Below, one piece after another: positions 21,057-33,444 of a DNA stretch of 64,000 nucleotides. Source of the stretch: Gaeumannomyces sp. JS-464 (lineage: Eukaryota > Ascomycota > Sordariomycetes > Magnaporthales > Magnaporthaceae); the NCBI GenBank assembly GCA_002197995.1, contig NGZR01000002.1:7998001-8062000 (forward strand). The letters are read 5' to 3'. Positions within the stretch are counted from its first letter, which is position 1, and every line of letters starts with the position of its first letter. Under the pieces are notes generated by a model. It had not been told where the DNA came from. It saw nothing but the letters and a program-made list of their open reading frames with translations, and searched no databases. The position numbers and the translations under genes are program-made.

Positions 21057-23056
21057 CCTGGGTGACGTTGGGGGTAGCTCGGATGCGATGGTGTGGCGTG
21101 TGCTATTCTCCTATTCTCCGTGTTTTTTCGCTTTCGATCGCTGTCGTGTTCGGGGCTTCAGAGGTGGGCGAGGAGCAACCTATGTAGGGTGGGTTGGCTG
21201 GGCTGGGCTGGGCTGGCTGGGCTGGAACCGCCAGAGTCGGGGAGCCGGGCCAGACGGTTTTCAGCTGGGCGCGGGTCCGGCACCAGGACGGAACGGTTGC
21301 CAGGAGACTGCTGTGCCCCGTTGCGCTGGGCTGAGCTTTGGACTTTTTCTAGGGGTTCGTCCGTGCGTGCAGTGCGATCAGAGGAAAACAAAATAAAGGC
21401 GAAAAATAGCACAAGCAATGGCAAGAAAAGGCTGCAAAATTAGGAAATAAACAAACCGCCCAAGACGAAGTTTGTGCAGGCCGGAGGGGAGCAGGGAAGA
21501 GAATGAGAAAAACGTCCTAGGGGGCGGATTACGCAAGACGCAAAACAAACTCGGCGTTAGTCCTGTGAGGTCATCATGTATGTGCTACAACCCTGCGTTG
21601 TGCGGGGGATTAAGGCAGTTGAGGAGAGGGAAAAAAAAAAAAAAAAAAAAAAGGTCGACGAAGGATGCCAAGGTTGCGAGAACCGGTACGCGCGTGTCAG
21701 TCCGGATCCCTTTTTAACCCAAGACAAAACAGCCCCAAAACGCCTCACCAAAAAGGGGCAGCGCAAGAGGAGCACCTGGCCAGGCCTCACAAGGCGTGGG
21801 TCTGTCGACATTGCCTGCGCACTCGCCACAAACAAACCACCAAAAGAACAACAGCCGGCAGATTTGCATCTCGCTCGCATCTGCCTGCCACCACCCACAC
21901 ACAGTCGGATGGAATGCGGATACAGGCTACCCGCATGCAACACGCTGCTGATGAATGAGCAGCAAAGCCACCTTTTGGCCTGCAGGTGACGGTCTGCGCC
22001 ACCACGCCCGACCAAGGGCCCCATTCCCAAACCCTTCAACCACAACCCGCCGCTTGCCGGCTGAGAAGGACCCCCCTGGTCGATGGTCCCGTTCCTCAGC
22101 GCCTCAGCCGCCGCACCTGGAGCCAATCACTGCCCGACCGGCGATAGATGCCTGCACGGTAGATGCCTGTCGGGCGGAATCTTTGGGTGCCTCAGCGGGT
22201 TAAACCTCCCTTGTCGTTTTTCTCTTTTGCTGGCATTCCATCCACCGCCAAGAGATGATGGCTGTGAGCCGCCGTGAACCCGGCTGGCCCCTGCAAATGG
22301 AGGCAAGGGGTCAAACTCAATCACCCGAACGGTTAAAAGGCCATCGTCCCGTCTCTTCTGCAGTTATGCAATGCAATAAGCTAGGCTGCATGGCCATGCT
22401 TCCATTCTGCACTCACTTGATCGGCTGGCCGGCTGTGGACAGACGTCAGCGTGACGGTTGACTACTCAAAAATCAGTTCAGCGCATGCCACCGTGCATGT
22501 GGTGGTCAAGTGGTTCCAGCTCGAGTGAAGTGACAGCGTGCCACTCTGGCGTGCCATGTCTCACCATTCACTCGACCTGCGCCGGTCCGCTGGAACGGCT
22601 CGCGGCTGGATCGCCCGTGAATTTGCACGATGGGTGTCATGTCATGGTTTTCTTATACGTTGACACTCACTGTCACACGTATACAACCATCTCCCAATAA
22701 TTCACCATTTTAGTGCATGGAGTAACGCTCAGTTTGCGTTTCGCCGTCACGCCCAAAATCGAGCCAAGGTAGTGTAGGAAAAGAAGACGAGACTGTCCAT
22801 TGGTGTACACACAATCATGACGGCTGCTTAACTCGGTGAGACTAAACAGAAGTGATGAGGAATTTGGGAGTAAAAAGACCAGGAGCATAGATAGGTACCT
22901 ACCTATCGACGGGCATTCGATTGAGCACAGTCTTCAATGTGTAGAGGTAGCTATATCATGAAAAGATATCATCTAACAATAATCCAAAATGTCCAAACGC
23001 GTCTAGATAGCTCACACACGGCTTTCCCCTCTTATTCTCGACTTCTATCCCTGCGC
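21057..23056. other. 2-kb intergenic region, no gene seen
   Basis: This lies upstream of the MARVEL gene and downstream of the MFS gene (both minus strand). It contains a GGCTG-rich patch near 21190-21230, an A22 tract at 21631-21652, and a near-palindrome of the GGTACCTACC type at 22889-22907. No open frame shows recognisable domains. Confidence 0.55.
21631..21652 (+). repeat. A22 homopolymer
   Basis: An uninterrupted run of 22 adenines. No adjacent tRNA-like sequence was recognised, so I do not call a retroposon tail. Confidence 0.9.
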
Positions 23057-24721
23057 CTACTTCCTGGAAAGCGTGAAATGCAGCGTATGCTGCTTCAACA
23101 GCGACACAGTCACGAGTGCCAGAACCGCCAGCCCCAGAGCCATCAGCCAGACACCCCTAAACGCCTCCATGAACGAGAGGATGACACCCTCATGCCAGCC
23201 CTCGGGCAGGTGCTTCAGCTCGCCCAGGTCGTTGCGGATCCGCGCAATCTCCTCGGCCGCGCCCGGCAGGTCCCCGAACCGGCCCCAGAGGCGGGCGCGC
23301 AGCTCGTTCTGGTAGATGGAGGACGCGACCGTGATTCCCAAGGTCGAGCCGATGGACCGGAACGCGTACGTGGCCGACGTGATGACGGCCTGGTTCGAGT
23401 GCTCGGCCGCAGCCAGGCAGGCCATCAGCGTGATGGTCAGCATGGCGCCGAAGCCGAGCCCGAGCAGGAAGAGCGCCGCCATGGGCGTCCAGCTGGACGA
23501 GGTCTGGTCCAGCGTGGCGGCCACAACGAAGCCGGAGACGTAGACCACCAGGGTCGCGATGCCGAGCCAGACGTACCGGCCCGTCCGCTTCATGATGACG
23601 CCGCTGGCCAGGGACGAGATAGCGGTGCCGAGCGGAGAGCTGATGAGGCGAACGCCAGCCTCGGAGGCGCTGTGGCCGAGCACCTGCATGTAGAGGGGCA
23701 CAAAGTACACGACCATCATGAGCGCCATGCAGCTGAACAGGTTGGTGCAGCAGGCGGCCAGGATGGTGCGGTCCAGGAGCAGGCGGACTGGGATCACGGG
23801 CTGCGGCGTGCGGCTCTCCCAGAATACGAAAGCCACGAAAGCGACGAGCGAGAGCGGGATGGTGGTCAGCACGAGCGGGTGCGACCAGGGGACCAGGTTG
23901 CCGCCGGCGTTGAGCCCGAGTAGGAGTAGGATCAGGAACGAAAGCGTGAGAAGGACGCCCGTAAAGTCGATGCGAGAGATGAGCGACTTGTTGGACAGCT
24001 TTGGCGGGATGCGGATAAGCCAGAAGGCCAGCACGGCCGAGACAAGCACGATGGGCACCTGGGCCAGAAAGGCGAAGCGCCAGCCGCCAGCGGTATGGTC
24101 GTTCGCGAACCCGCCGAAAACACCGCCGAGCATAGCGCCGGAGCCGTACGCGAGGTTGCCGACGCCTTGGTAAACACCACGTTTGCGGAGCGGGATGAGG
24201 TCCGAGGCCAGGAAGGTGGAGATGGACATGAGACCGCCGCCGCCTATACCCGCGATAACGCGGCCCAGGATCATGGTCCTTCCATCCTGGGCGAGCCCGC
24301 AGATCAGGTTGCCGACCGCGAAGAAGACGTTGGAGAACACCAGGCCCGGGCCGCGGCCGAACAGGTCCGTGAGGCGGCCCGAAATAGGCTGGCAAGCGGC
24401 ATTGGCGATGAGGTAGGCCGTGGCGAGCCAAGAGAACAGGCTCAGGGAGCGGAACTCGCTCGAGATGGGAGCCGAGAGGGTCGCGAAGATGCTGGTGTCG
24501 ACGGCGCCCAGGAACACCCCGACGTAGGCGGTGCCCAGGATAAACGCCAGCCTGGTTTTGGATATGTCCTCGACCAGCACCGTCACCTCGCCCGCCGCGT
24601 CGACCGTCTGCTCCCCGGCCTGCGTCTCCGCCGGCACGGTCCCGCCAAGGAGGGGCGTCTGCTCGTCCGGTCGCGGCTCGGCACCACGGGCTCGACGCTC
24701 CTCGTCATCGGGTCGTGCCAT
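23057..24721 (-). CDS. MFS transporter, 14-helix drug:H+ antiporter / vacuolar basic amino acid permease type
   Basis: A single exon of 554 residues. I start at the ATG at 24721 (MARPDDEERRAR); the frame is open for 15 codons upstream but has no ATG there. The protein has a long hydrophilic N-terminus and about 14 hydrophobic segments. The loop 2-3 MFS signature GRLTDLFGRG is present, as is the antiporter-type motif region GSGAMLGGVFGG. The sequence DTSIFATLSAPISSEF in the first helix region suits the DHA14/VBA clade, whose members export drugs or load basic amino acids into vacuoles. The N-terminal DEQTPLLGG is an acidic dileucine motif of the kind that directs yeast proteins to the vacuole, so a vacuolar site is plausible. 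The substrate cannot be assigned from sequence. The frame is intact, and the gene stands alone without cluster partners. Confidence 0.88.
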   Translation of the reverse strand: MARPDDEERRARGAEPRPDEQTPLLGGTVPAETQAGEQTVDAAGEVTVLVEDISKTRLAFILGTAYVGVFLGAVDTSIFATLSAPISSEFRSLSLFSWLATAYLIANAACQPISGRLTDLFGRGPGLVFSNVFFAVGNLICGLAQDGRTMILGRVIAGIGGGGLMSISTFLASDLIPLRKRGVYQGVGNLAYGSGAMLGGVFGGFANDHTAGGWRFAFLAQVPIVLVSAVLAFWLIRIPPKLSNKSLISRIDFTGVLLTLSFLILLLLGLNAGGNLVPWSHPLVLTTIPLSLVAFVAFVFWESRTPQPVIPVRLLLDRTILAACCTNLFSCMALMMVVYFVPLYMQVLGHSASEAGVRLISSPLGTAISSLASGVIMKRTGRYVWLGIATLVVYVSGFVVAATLDQTSSSWTPMAALFLLGLGFGAMLTITLMACLAAAEHSNQAVITSATYAFRSIGSTLGITVASSIYQNELRARLWGRFGDLPGAAEEIARIRNDLGELKHLPEGWHEGVILSFMEAFRGVWLMALGLAVLALVTVSLLKQHTLHFTLSRK

Positions 24722-25799
24722 TGTGGCTGCTACGGCAAACTTTTCAACAGTGAAGTGGACGATCAATTGCGTGGCGGGCCGTCATTCGTTGTCGCCGTAA
24801 CGTGTTCAGCAGCCCATCCGCGGCGGTGAGATTGCCTGACTCACACCCGCCTCTCACGCCCGACAAAGCAGGAGCTTTCGGGTCCGAAAGCAACGGGCAA
24901 TCGCTGGCTTTGCTGCTCGGTGGGATACGGTATGGGAGGCCGCTTTTGGTCGGGAGCGAAGAATCCAAATGAGAGATACCGGGTTACCCTCTCCAAAAGG
25001 CGCCAGCTGTATTTGTATGTTTTTCGTCTTCCCAAATCCGGGCTTCTCGGACCGAGTGCGTCGAGCGCCACCGATCGGATCCGGCTTTGCCTGTGTCAGT
25101 AAGCGCATCTCCCAAATGGGGGGGCCGGCCCCGGCTGAACAGCCATCCTACCCCTCACGGAGGACCGGGATGGCAAACGGCTGGTCGGCGCCGAGGATGG
25201 CTGCAAGACTGCACCATCTACGGGCGTCGGGCTGTTGATATTTATTGCCCATCCAAGTTAATTTCTTCATGCGCCAGACGTAGTCAATCCACAATGTGTC
25301 TGCACGACCCGAGGCCAAATCCATTTAAACATTGGTGGCACGCGTGGCTGCCCAGTCGTGCACCTCGACGAGCCCTGTCCGTCTGACCTCTACGTTACCC
25401 TCGAAGTCACCCTGGATGAGTGGGCATGACTGGGTTCGGGCTGCCCCGAGCGCAATCGGCGATGATGGATCCATGTCACCCCGTCGCCTGACGCCATACA
25501 GACTGTGTTTAGGCTGCAGGCTGCGAGTCTTTTTCTGGCGCTGGCACTGTACAGGCCCTCTCTTTCATGGTGATCATACCAAAAATGCCCAATGGATTTC
25601 ACCAAGCCGTGAGGCTGTCTTGGCTGTCACATTTGCTTGACAGCCTTGGTGCGCTGTTCGATAAGTACCCACCTACCTAGGTATGTTGCAGGGAGTCCGT
25701 GCCCAGAGACACTGATCTATTTGGGCTTTCTCGAACCCGACGGAAGAAGCGCATACTGTGTGTGCATCTTGGTGCTGCCTCGCCGGCGTCACCCACATC

Positions 25800-25824
25800 T
25801 TTTTTTTTTTTTTTTTTTTTTTTT
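25800..25824. repeat. T-run homopolymer
   Basis: About 24 consecutive thymines in non-coding sequence. Confidence 0.9.
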
Positions 25825-26118
25825 CAAGGTTGAGCGTGGGGTGCCCGGTCTGGCGCAACAGAGCCAATCGTCGGCAATTACTCTATGCTTTGTCACCGCC
25901 GATGGAGGGGATCGGTGCATGGCTGGTTGGCACATGGTGCGATTTTATCCAGCGACCGCAGACCGTGAGACCAGCGCTGGTTAATTGCTCCATGTCCAGC
26001 GCAGTAAAACAATAGGTAGCATTCACACAATCTGGCGGGGAGGGGTGGGTGAAGCTAAAAGCGACGGGGATATGGCCAAATAAAGTAAACATAAGATGGA
26101 TGCTCAAAAAATGGATGC

Positions 26119-26144
26119 TCAAAAAAAAAAAAAAAAAAAAAAAA
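26119..26144. repeat. A-run homopolymer
   Basis: About 25 consecutive adenines, preceded by two copies of GATGCTCAAAAAA-type sequence (26098-26120), suggesting local slippage or duplication. Confidence 0.85.
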
Positions 26145-27538
26145 GCCCAAGCACAATTGCGGGTGGGGACTGGCAAGGCCTGTTTGTTGCCTTGACGATT
26201 GCACGTGGGTTTCGCTCAGGGATCGTCGGTCGCATCTGACATCTGATGCAGAGCGTGAACAAAGAATTTACTCGGTTGGGCAGATGATTGCTACAAGGAT
26301 GTAAGGACGTTGACGGGAAACCTCTGGTTAGTCCAGTGAGTATGGTTTCAGAACCGCAAAAGGAGCAGAGGAGGCGAGCAGAAACGCAGAGACCAGCAGT
26401 GAACCTCCACCAAAACACGCACCCAGAAACAGGGCGCGCGGTCGTCTCCGCCCGGAAAATACCAACAATGCGGCCCCAGCATAGCAAATGATGAATGGAA
26501 GAAAGGGCGCAAAGGCAGGAAAAAAAGCAATTTTATCATGAAAGTGGCCGCCCCGTGGAGTCACACACCAGTGCCCGCGGCTTCCATCGTCAGCAGGGCT
26601 CAAAGAAACGAAGGGCAGACAGAAAGGCAGGCAGATCAAGTGACGGCGCCATTCAGTTGGGAGACTGAACTTGCACGCGGAAGGCGAACAGCCGATTGGG
26701 CGGCAAACGGCTTCTCGTCACTGTGCGGCCGTGGTGCAACAATGGAGGACGGTGTGGTGCACTGTGCCAGCGCGGGGCCCCCCTTGTTGCAGACTCCCTC
26801 CGCACAGTCCACGCCACCCAGTCTAGGCGCCCGGGCCACGCGCGTGAACCCGAACCGTGTGCCTGACAAAGTGAGCCAGAGCTGACCTCGCACTGAGTGA
26901 GCCAGAACTGGGGCCAGGACTGAAGCGAGCCAGAACTGGAGCCGGCCGGCTGGACCTCCAGTCTCGCCCGCCGCCTCGCCAGTTCTTTCTCCTAACCATC
27001 GCCAACCTCAACCGACTCGGCTCGGTCAACCTAACACCCGCCTTTTCACACCACCCGCCGACGTCGCCATCAGTCCAAATCCCACTCGGAAATCGTCGCC
27101 CAGCCGCCGGTTTTCTCCTCACATTCATTTCTTTATATCCGTATTTTAGTTTTTCGCACCACTTCGGGCCCGCCGAAGCGAATCGTGCATGACGGGCCTG
27201 CAAACCCTGGAGCGATAGCCGTCGGCTTTCTGGCGCGCCTCGCCACCCAGGCGTGCCCTCCTCAGCGACCTGCCAGCCGCCAGCGCCCATCGATTCTATC
27301 GACCCAGCGCCCGCTGTCGATCCTCGAGACGCCCGTCTAGCGGATTCGCAAGTCGTTTTTGCTCAAGGTCAATTTTTTTCCACGCTCGCTCCTGTGTCGC
27401 GGCGACCCGCTCTCCCGCCAGACCGACCGACCGACCGAACGCACGACACCGACCTCGTGCGTTGTTTTCTCCCGTCGACGACCCGCGAGAATCCGAACCA
27501 GCTGGATCGCCTCATCTCGGCCAGGCGACTCTAGCATC

Positions 27539-28819
27539 ATGTCCTTCCATCCTCAGACCCCGCAGAGTCCTTCGCAATCCTCACCAAGTACGAGCGACCC
27601 GACCGCGAGCCTGAACAGCTCCATGACTTCAATCACCTCGGCCCTCCGACCCCTGCGCATAGCGTCACAGGCAGCTGTATCCCTTCCGAGATGCACCACG
27701 ACACGACAATGAGGGAAGAGTCCCCCCAGAAGCGCAAGCGGACACTCGAAGACGGCGGCGACCGGGATCAGAAGAAGGCCCATCTCGAGGACCGGAGGCT
27801 CGGTATCGAAAACCTGCACTTGGATGTCGGCGAGAAGTATCTTCTCTGCAGATCTCGTAAGGCCCTCCCTTCCCAGGACCCTTCCGGATATTTGGTTTGG
27901 CTGGCACATGCCTGCCGACGTCGTTGCTCGATGCCTCGGTCTCCAGCTAGACCGTGCGCTTGGGCGAAATGACGGAAATTGTGACCATGACATTTGGATC
28001 TCTCCCTTGGGTTAACGCTTGATGTTGCAGAGCATCGCACTCCCTACCCTCGAGTATCGGAGGATCTCTTCGAGGCGTATGACCTGACGGGAATCGCGGC
28101 CGAGGTCGCTCGTGTCCTGCCAAACGGCGAGAAGAACGCGATGCGGAAAACGTACAAAGGCCACATCAAGAAGCTGGGTGTGGTTGGTCATTTCGACTCG
28201 GTCAAAAAGGATGTGCAGGACCCGGATAGCTTCCTGGCCCTGCTCTGGGCTCCGGCCGAGGACTGGATCAACACCGAAGTGCACGGCAAGGACATCACTG
28301 CCGGTCTGTCGAGCGATGTGCTCCAGAACCTCAGCAGAGCGACTACGATGGCGAGAGGCCCCATCACGAAGCGAGACTGGGACTCGTCTGTCCTGGGAGA
28401 TCTGTCTTCGGACAAGGCCGCTGGAAAGACGTCGTCGGCCAAGGCGACGGCACCGAACACCCCTCTCAACCTGCCTCCTATGAGCAGACCCAAGGGCGGC
28501 CAACAACCGCCGGTTGGTGATGCGAACCGCCCACGGAGAGCCGGAAAGAAGCGGAGCTACGGTGACAGCAGCTTCGAAGGCTACGGCGACGCCTTTGCAG
28601 ACGACCAGGACGTCGGCTACTCGACCGGGGAGGGCGACGAGAGGGGAGGCCAGAAGCGCAGGAAAAAGGTGCTTCTTGCCACCTATGCCAGCACACCTTG
28701 CGCACTTGAGTCTTGCTGACATGCACATGCTTCAGAACCCTGGGACTCCTGGCCCACAGCAGTTCCCTGGCGCGCCGGTGCGGCAGCAGAGCTACGGCCC
28801 CGGTATGGTCGGGGCATAG
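27539..28819 (+). CDS. MED19: Mediator complex subunit 19 (Med19/Rox3), one apparent 1-nt frame break
   Basis: Three exons: 27539-27856, 28031-28668 and 28736-28819. The core matches fungal Rox3/Med19. It has [16 protein letters not shown], then [13 protein letters not shown] before the first splice, then [19 protein letters not shown] and [16 protein letters not shown] after it. Med19 sits in the Mediator head and links RNA polymerase II to gene-specific regulators. The C-terminal half is low complexity, with a basic patch (GGQKRRKK) that could serve as a nuclear signal. The start ATG opens [17 protein letters not shown], and the frame then shifts near 27647, where CTCCGACC replaces the expected CTCCCGACC. 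One added C gives a continuous 346-residue protein. The long 174-nt first intron and 67-nt second intron have normal borders. Confidence 0.88.
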
Positions 28820-30895
28820 TGAGCTTCGCCATGAACCGCTGGCATGATGACAGCTGAGCACCAGCCCAAACCTGCTGGCACCTTGGTATCATCACAAATT
28901 GATGCTCGAGGGGAGCTGTCCTCTCGAGTGAGCCATTTCGATTTATCGTCTTTCGCATCGCCAAGTCGTCTTGGGGAACGTCACCCACGTACCTCCCTAC
29001 CCACCCTACCTCGACACCTCGTCCCTCTCGAACCAGGGTTTCTCCCCGAGATGAAAGAGCCACCGAAAGGTCACATCAAGGAGCACGACGACGCGCAACA
29101 TATACCCGCATAAAATTTTCGCATGGAAAACTTTGATCTTTTACTGCATCGGGACGTGGTGGAAGTGGCGGCCGGTCTTGTCTTGAGGGCTGAACTGGCT
29201 CGCCCTCTTGGGGTTTCCCATCGACCGCTCCGCAGGAGAGGCAGATGGGAGACTTGTTCTTGCCGCCCTTCCTTTTCTCCCTCTTCCGCATTTTGGCTTT
29301 TTACTTGTTTCTCTTGTTTCTTCTTTCAGCATGGCGTTGGGGACTGACTGGCTCAGAGAAGCCGATGCACTAATGAAAGACTCGGATAAGGGTTTGGTTT
29401 GGCGGAAATACCAAGAAAAGAGAAAGCACAAAAAAAAAAAAAAATCTACGAGACACAACACCCCGGCGGAGGTGTGAGGGGAACTGTTTCATTTCAGGTA
29501 GGCGGACGTCTGGCGGCTGGCTTCATGGCATCTTCTCATGTTGTTACCTATCCTACCTCGGTAGCCCAGCTTTCCCGTCCTTCTTTTTTACTTTTGACGG
29601 CAGCGGCCGCACCCTCTCAGGGTACGGCAGTCGACTCTGCGGAGATGATAGTACTGCTTTGTCCAAATCAATCAAAAAGCGTTTTTGGACATGCTTGGCC
29701 TGCCTGGTGCTGTGTAGTCGTAAGAAAGGAGATGCTTGTGACGACTGTGATACGTACTCGTGGCCTTGTCAGGACGTGAGCTTGGTGCGTACGCGTCCAG
29801 CATCTTTGGGGTCTCATGGTTGTAGATGCGGTATTCGAGACGCTAGGCATGCATACCGTTGCTGGCTGGTCCAGCCTCGGGCTGTCCCATGTAAAACTGC
29901 TTGGTACCTGACCGACCGCCTGTGTAGTGAGAGGGCGGGCGCGCACGAGGGAAGAAGGGAGGCCCGAGAGGCCAAGAAGCCTATGTGATGTGACGTCATG
30001 GGGTGTAGTGGCTTGGGAGCCATCTCCTCCAGTCAGGCGCCTGTGGGTTGATCATGGTGCGCTGTGGGAGCGCTGCAGGCTGCATCGCACAGGGTCCCTG
30101 GAGGTGGGGGTTAGTGGCCTGGAGGCCTGCTGGATTCGCACGATTGAATGGCTTGGGGGTACAGCGCACAAGTGCCGAGCAATTGAGACTGCTCAGACGC
30201 TTCCATCGGCGCCAATGACGGAACTGCCCAGTCTTGTTCCAACCCTAGATGAGCCCAAGCTGAATTTCTGGTTTTGCTGGGCTTCGTTCGCAACTGCCGC
30301 CGTTAGTGTCAACCCAGGGAAGACTGGGTGAGGGCGTAAACCTGCTTGACGACTGGACTGGACTTAACTGCTGCATCCAATGGGGCTAGCGGCCCATAAT
30401 GTCTGGCGCTTGAGAGGTGAAGAATTGACCCCCAGCACCAGCATTGAGATGCAGATTGTGACCAGACCTTCATTCATCATTTCTTGTCCTCCACAGCTCT
30501 CTTGCTTCTTTTTTCCCACCTAGTAAACCCTACGGCTGCCTCTAGGTATGGATCTAGGGATTTACCTGCCCGACGCTTCTTAATCAGCTCCTAGACAGCT
30601 CATTTCGAGACCACGGCCCAGCAGGCATGCGATGGCGTGTTATGGTTTGTTTGCATGATCCCACTGTCGTGCACAACGAACGACGGCCGCCAAGACGGCA
30701 CACACAGGCACAACACACTGGATCTCAAGTTGGACCAGCACCCGAAACCCCGACCGATACCCCCTAGAATTGCTCGAAAGCAGCAGTCAGCCCAGACTGG
30801 CCCCAATCTCACCCACTCACTCACCTATCGGCGCCCCGATCCTGAGAAACACCAGACCCCATCGCCGCCACGCCGTGTGAGCGAGATAGAATCCC
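28820..30895. other. 2-kb intergenic region, no gene seen
   Basis: MED19 3' UTR followed by the upstream region of the DUF676 gene. Short open frames occur on both strands without recognisable domains. An A14 run lies near 29430. Confidence 0.55.
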
Positions 30896-33444
30896 ATGAC
30901 AGGGGAGGAACACCAGGGTGGTGCGCGGCGGATGCGGCTGGCGGCGGCGGCCAACACCCAGCAGCCCCGGCCCCGGCGACGTGCTGCCCGACGGCCACCG
31001 CATCCACCGACCCCGCGAGGACGGGCGGCGGATGCTGCTGGTCATCTACATCCACGGCTACATGGGCAAGGACAGCTCGTTCCGGTCTTTCCCCGCGCAC
31101 GTGCACGACCTGCTCAAGCTCTCGCTGGGCTCGCACGCCATCCACACAAAGATCTACCCGCGATACAAGACGTACAGGTACATTGATGTCGCGGCGGAGA
31201 ACTTTAGCCGCTGGCTCGAGCCCCACGAGTCGCCCGACACCGACGTCGTCCTCGTCGGCCACTCCATGGGCGGCCTGCTCGCCGCCGACGTGGTCCTGCT
31301 CAAGCCCAGGGACGGCGTCGCCCCCGCCCGCCCGGGCTTCCCGTTCAGGCACCGCATACTGGGCATCATCGCGCTTGACTCGCCCTTCCTGGGCCTGCAC
31401 CCGGGTATCATCGCCGCGGGATAGCCAGCCTCTTCCGCAGCAAGGCGCCGCCCCCCAAGGAGGAGGACGGCGCCAGCCTGAGCCCGACCAGCCCCCGCTT
31501 CCGCTCAGCCCGAGCCTAGACCCGGCCGGCAGGCTGTCGACCGACGTGTACAGCGACCTCGCGGCCGCGGCGGCTAGGGGCTCGCTGGACCTCAGCCGGG
31601 GCTCGCTGGACATATCGCCCATGGGGAGCCCGGACGGCTCGTCTGCGGCGCTGTCGTACTTTCCGTCAACCTCATCCCTCGGCCAATGGCAGCAGCAGCA
31701 GCAAACGGGGGCGCGCCGGACCCGCACTACAACCCGCCTTTCTGGAACGACGTCATGTTCAAGGACAGGGGGTGGATGCGCAACATGTGGCACTTTGCCA
31801 AGAAGCGCAAGATCGAGGGGTCGAGCCTGATAGAGGCGGCCACCAACCACCTCGTCTGCCACATGCAGTACGGAAAGTCCCTGACCGACTTCCGCGGCCT
31901 GCACGAGCGCTACGAGTCGGTCGGCGCCTGGAGGACGTGGACGAGATTGGGGACCACCAGCAGCATAATCAGCAGCAGCAAATCCAGGGAGGAGGAGACA
32001 GAGACAAGGCGCGCGTTCGGTTCGTCAACTACTTCACAATATCTACGGGGAGGATCAAGACGCCCGACCGGGTAGGTCGCCCGCGCGCCTGGACACGTCG
32101 GTCGGCGGGGTTCCTGGCTCCGGCATCGGCGGCGGCGGCGTCGCCACGCGCTCGCCCTCGGCGTCGATCGGGCCGTCGTCGCCTCTCCGTGAGGTCTCGC
32201 CGCGGCCCATGTCCTACTCGGACTCCAATCCGGCCTCGCCGTCACTGCCGCGGCGGCCGTCTGGGCTCTATTTGCACCCGGGCGACGGCAGGGAGGACGG
32301 GACGGACACACCGAGGATATCGATTGAGGATCACAGCAATCTCGGCAGGCCCAAGCTCGTGGAGATCATTGGCCCGATTAGCGAGCAGGAGCAGGAGCAG
32401 GAGCAGGAGAAGGAGAGCGCGCTCGCGCCCGCAGCCGCTGCTGCTGCTTCTACGATAGATGCTAAGGAGTCCGAGCCCGAAACCAGGACGAAAGACGATG
32501 GTGCTGCTAGAGAGGACGGCGAAGTCGCCGCCGCCGCCGAGGAATTGAAGAAGCTGGAGCTCGGGCTGGAGAGCGGACTAGATCCGATCCCGGAGCGGCC
32601 CGAGGAGCCGCGGCCGCCGGCGATGGGGGCGGACGCGAGCGCCGAGGAACGCAAAAAGGCGGACAAGGAGCACATGCGGGCGCGCAAGGCCTATCTGGAG
32701 GCGATAAAGGCGCGCGAGAAGGCCATCAAGGAGCGGCAGAAGGCGATCGAGAAGAGGCGGGCCAAGATGGAGAAGGAGGAGGCCAAGAAGGAGAAGGAGG
32801 AGAAGAAGAGGCAGCAGACGGAGGAGAAGCGGCGCGAGAAGGAGGAGCAGAAGCAGGAGAAGGAGCGGCTGTGAGAGGGAGAAGGACGAGGCGAAGAGGC
32901 TGGCGGACGAGGGAAGAGGACGGAGGAGGAGGCGAGGCGGCTTGCGCAGGGGCAGCAGGGGCAGCAGCAGCAGAGCGAGGGGGATCAGACGGGTGCTGCT
33001 GAAGGGAGCGGGTGTGGTAGTGGGAGTGGGAGTGGGAGCAGCGACTCGGTCGACCGCCAGGCGGACCTCGCGAAGCAGGACACTGCGCTGCGGCAGGCGG
33101 CAGAGGGGGTTGTAGCCGGGACCGGCGCTTCTGCTGCTGCTGCTGGCCAAGTGCAGCAGCAACAAAAACAGCAGCAAGCTGAAGACGCCAAGCCGGCGGA
33201 GCAGGGGGCCACCAAGAAAAGCAAGAAGCCGCGCAAGTTCTGCACGCTCCCGAAGAAGCCGGGCGGCGGTCGGGACAGCCAGTGGGTCGAGGTGTTCATG
33301 GAGGGCGTGGACGAGATTGGGGCGCACACGGGGCTGTTCCTGCCGGGCCCGCACTACGAGAGGCTGGTCGGGGACGTGGGGATGCGGATCATGGGGTGGG
33401 TGCAGGACGATGCCACTAGGAGGGCGATACTGGAGGCGCCGTGA
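30896..33444 (+). CDS. DUF676-type alpha/beta-hydrolase (lipase-like serine esterase) with coiled-coil region, multiple frame breaks
   Basis: The frame blocks together read as one large fungal DUF676 protein of about 840 residues. The hydrolase core has IYIHGYMGKDSSF (oxyanion region) and the nucleophile elbow GHSMGG at about 31258-31275, then ALDSPFLGLHPG. Next come a conserved block FWNDVMFKDRGWMRNMWHF, a Ser-rich region, and a highly charged Glu/Lys/Arg helix of over 70 residues (32640-32870) that should form a coiled coil. A basic Gln-rich linker follows, and the conserved C-terminus has KFCTLPKKPGGGRDSQWVEV. Frame changes occur near 30990, 31421, 31500, 31710, 31925, 32072, 32871 and 32912. 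Several are at G runs where one extra G restores the frame. The N-terminus is uncertain (ATG at 30896, 30932 or 31033). Either the assembly is faulty here or the gene is decaying; intact conserved motifs in every block favour the former. Confidence 0.68.

Larger units (their letters stand above)
24722..27538. other. 2.8-kb divergent intergenic region
   Basis: This lies between the MFS gene (-) and MED19 (+), so both promoters fall here. It includes a T24 tract near 25800-25824, an A-rich run at 26105-26144 and a CCGA microsatellite near 27419-27438. The MED19 leader just before 27539 is rich in CG dinucleotides. No gene is supported. Confidence 0.55.

Noticed and set aside
9185..24721. Secondary-metabolite cluster suggested by the cyclase, dioxygenase and MFS transporter
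   Set aside because: There is no backbone synthase; the dioxygenase is a carnitine-pathway enzyme, and housekeeping genes (calcineurin, NOP16) lie between.
30896..33444. DUF676 gene as a RIP-inactivated pseudogene
   Set aside because: There is no excess of C-to-T changes and the lesions are indels at G/C runs; conserved motifs are intact in each block.
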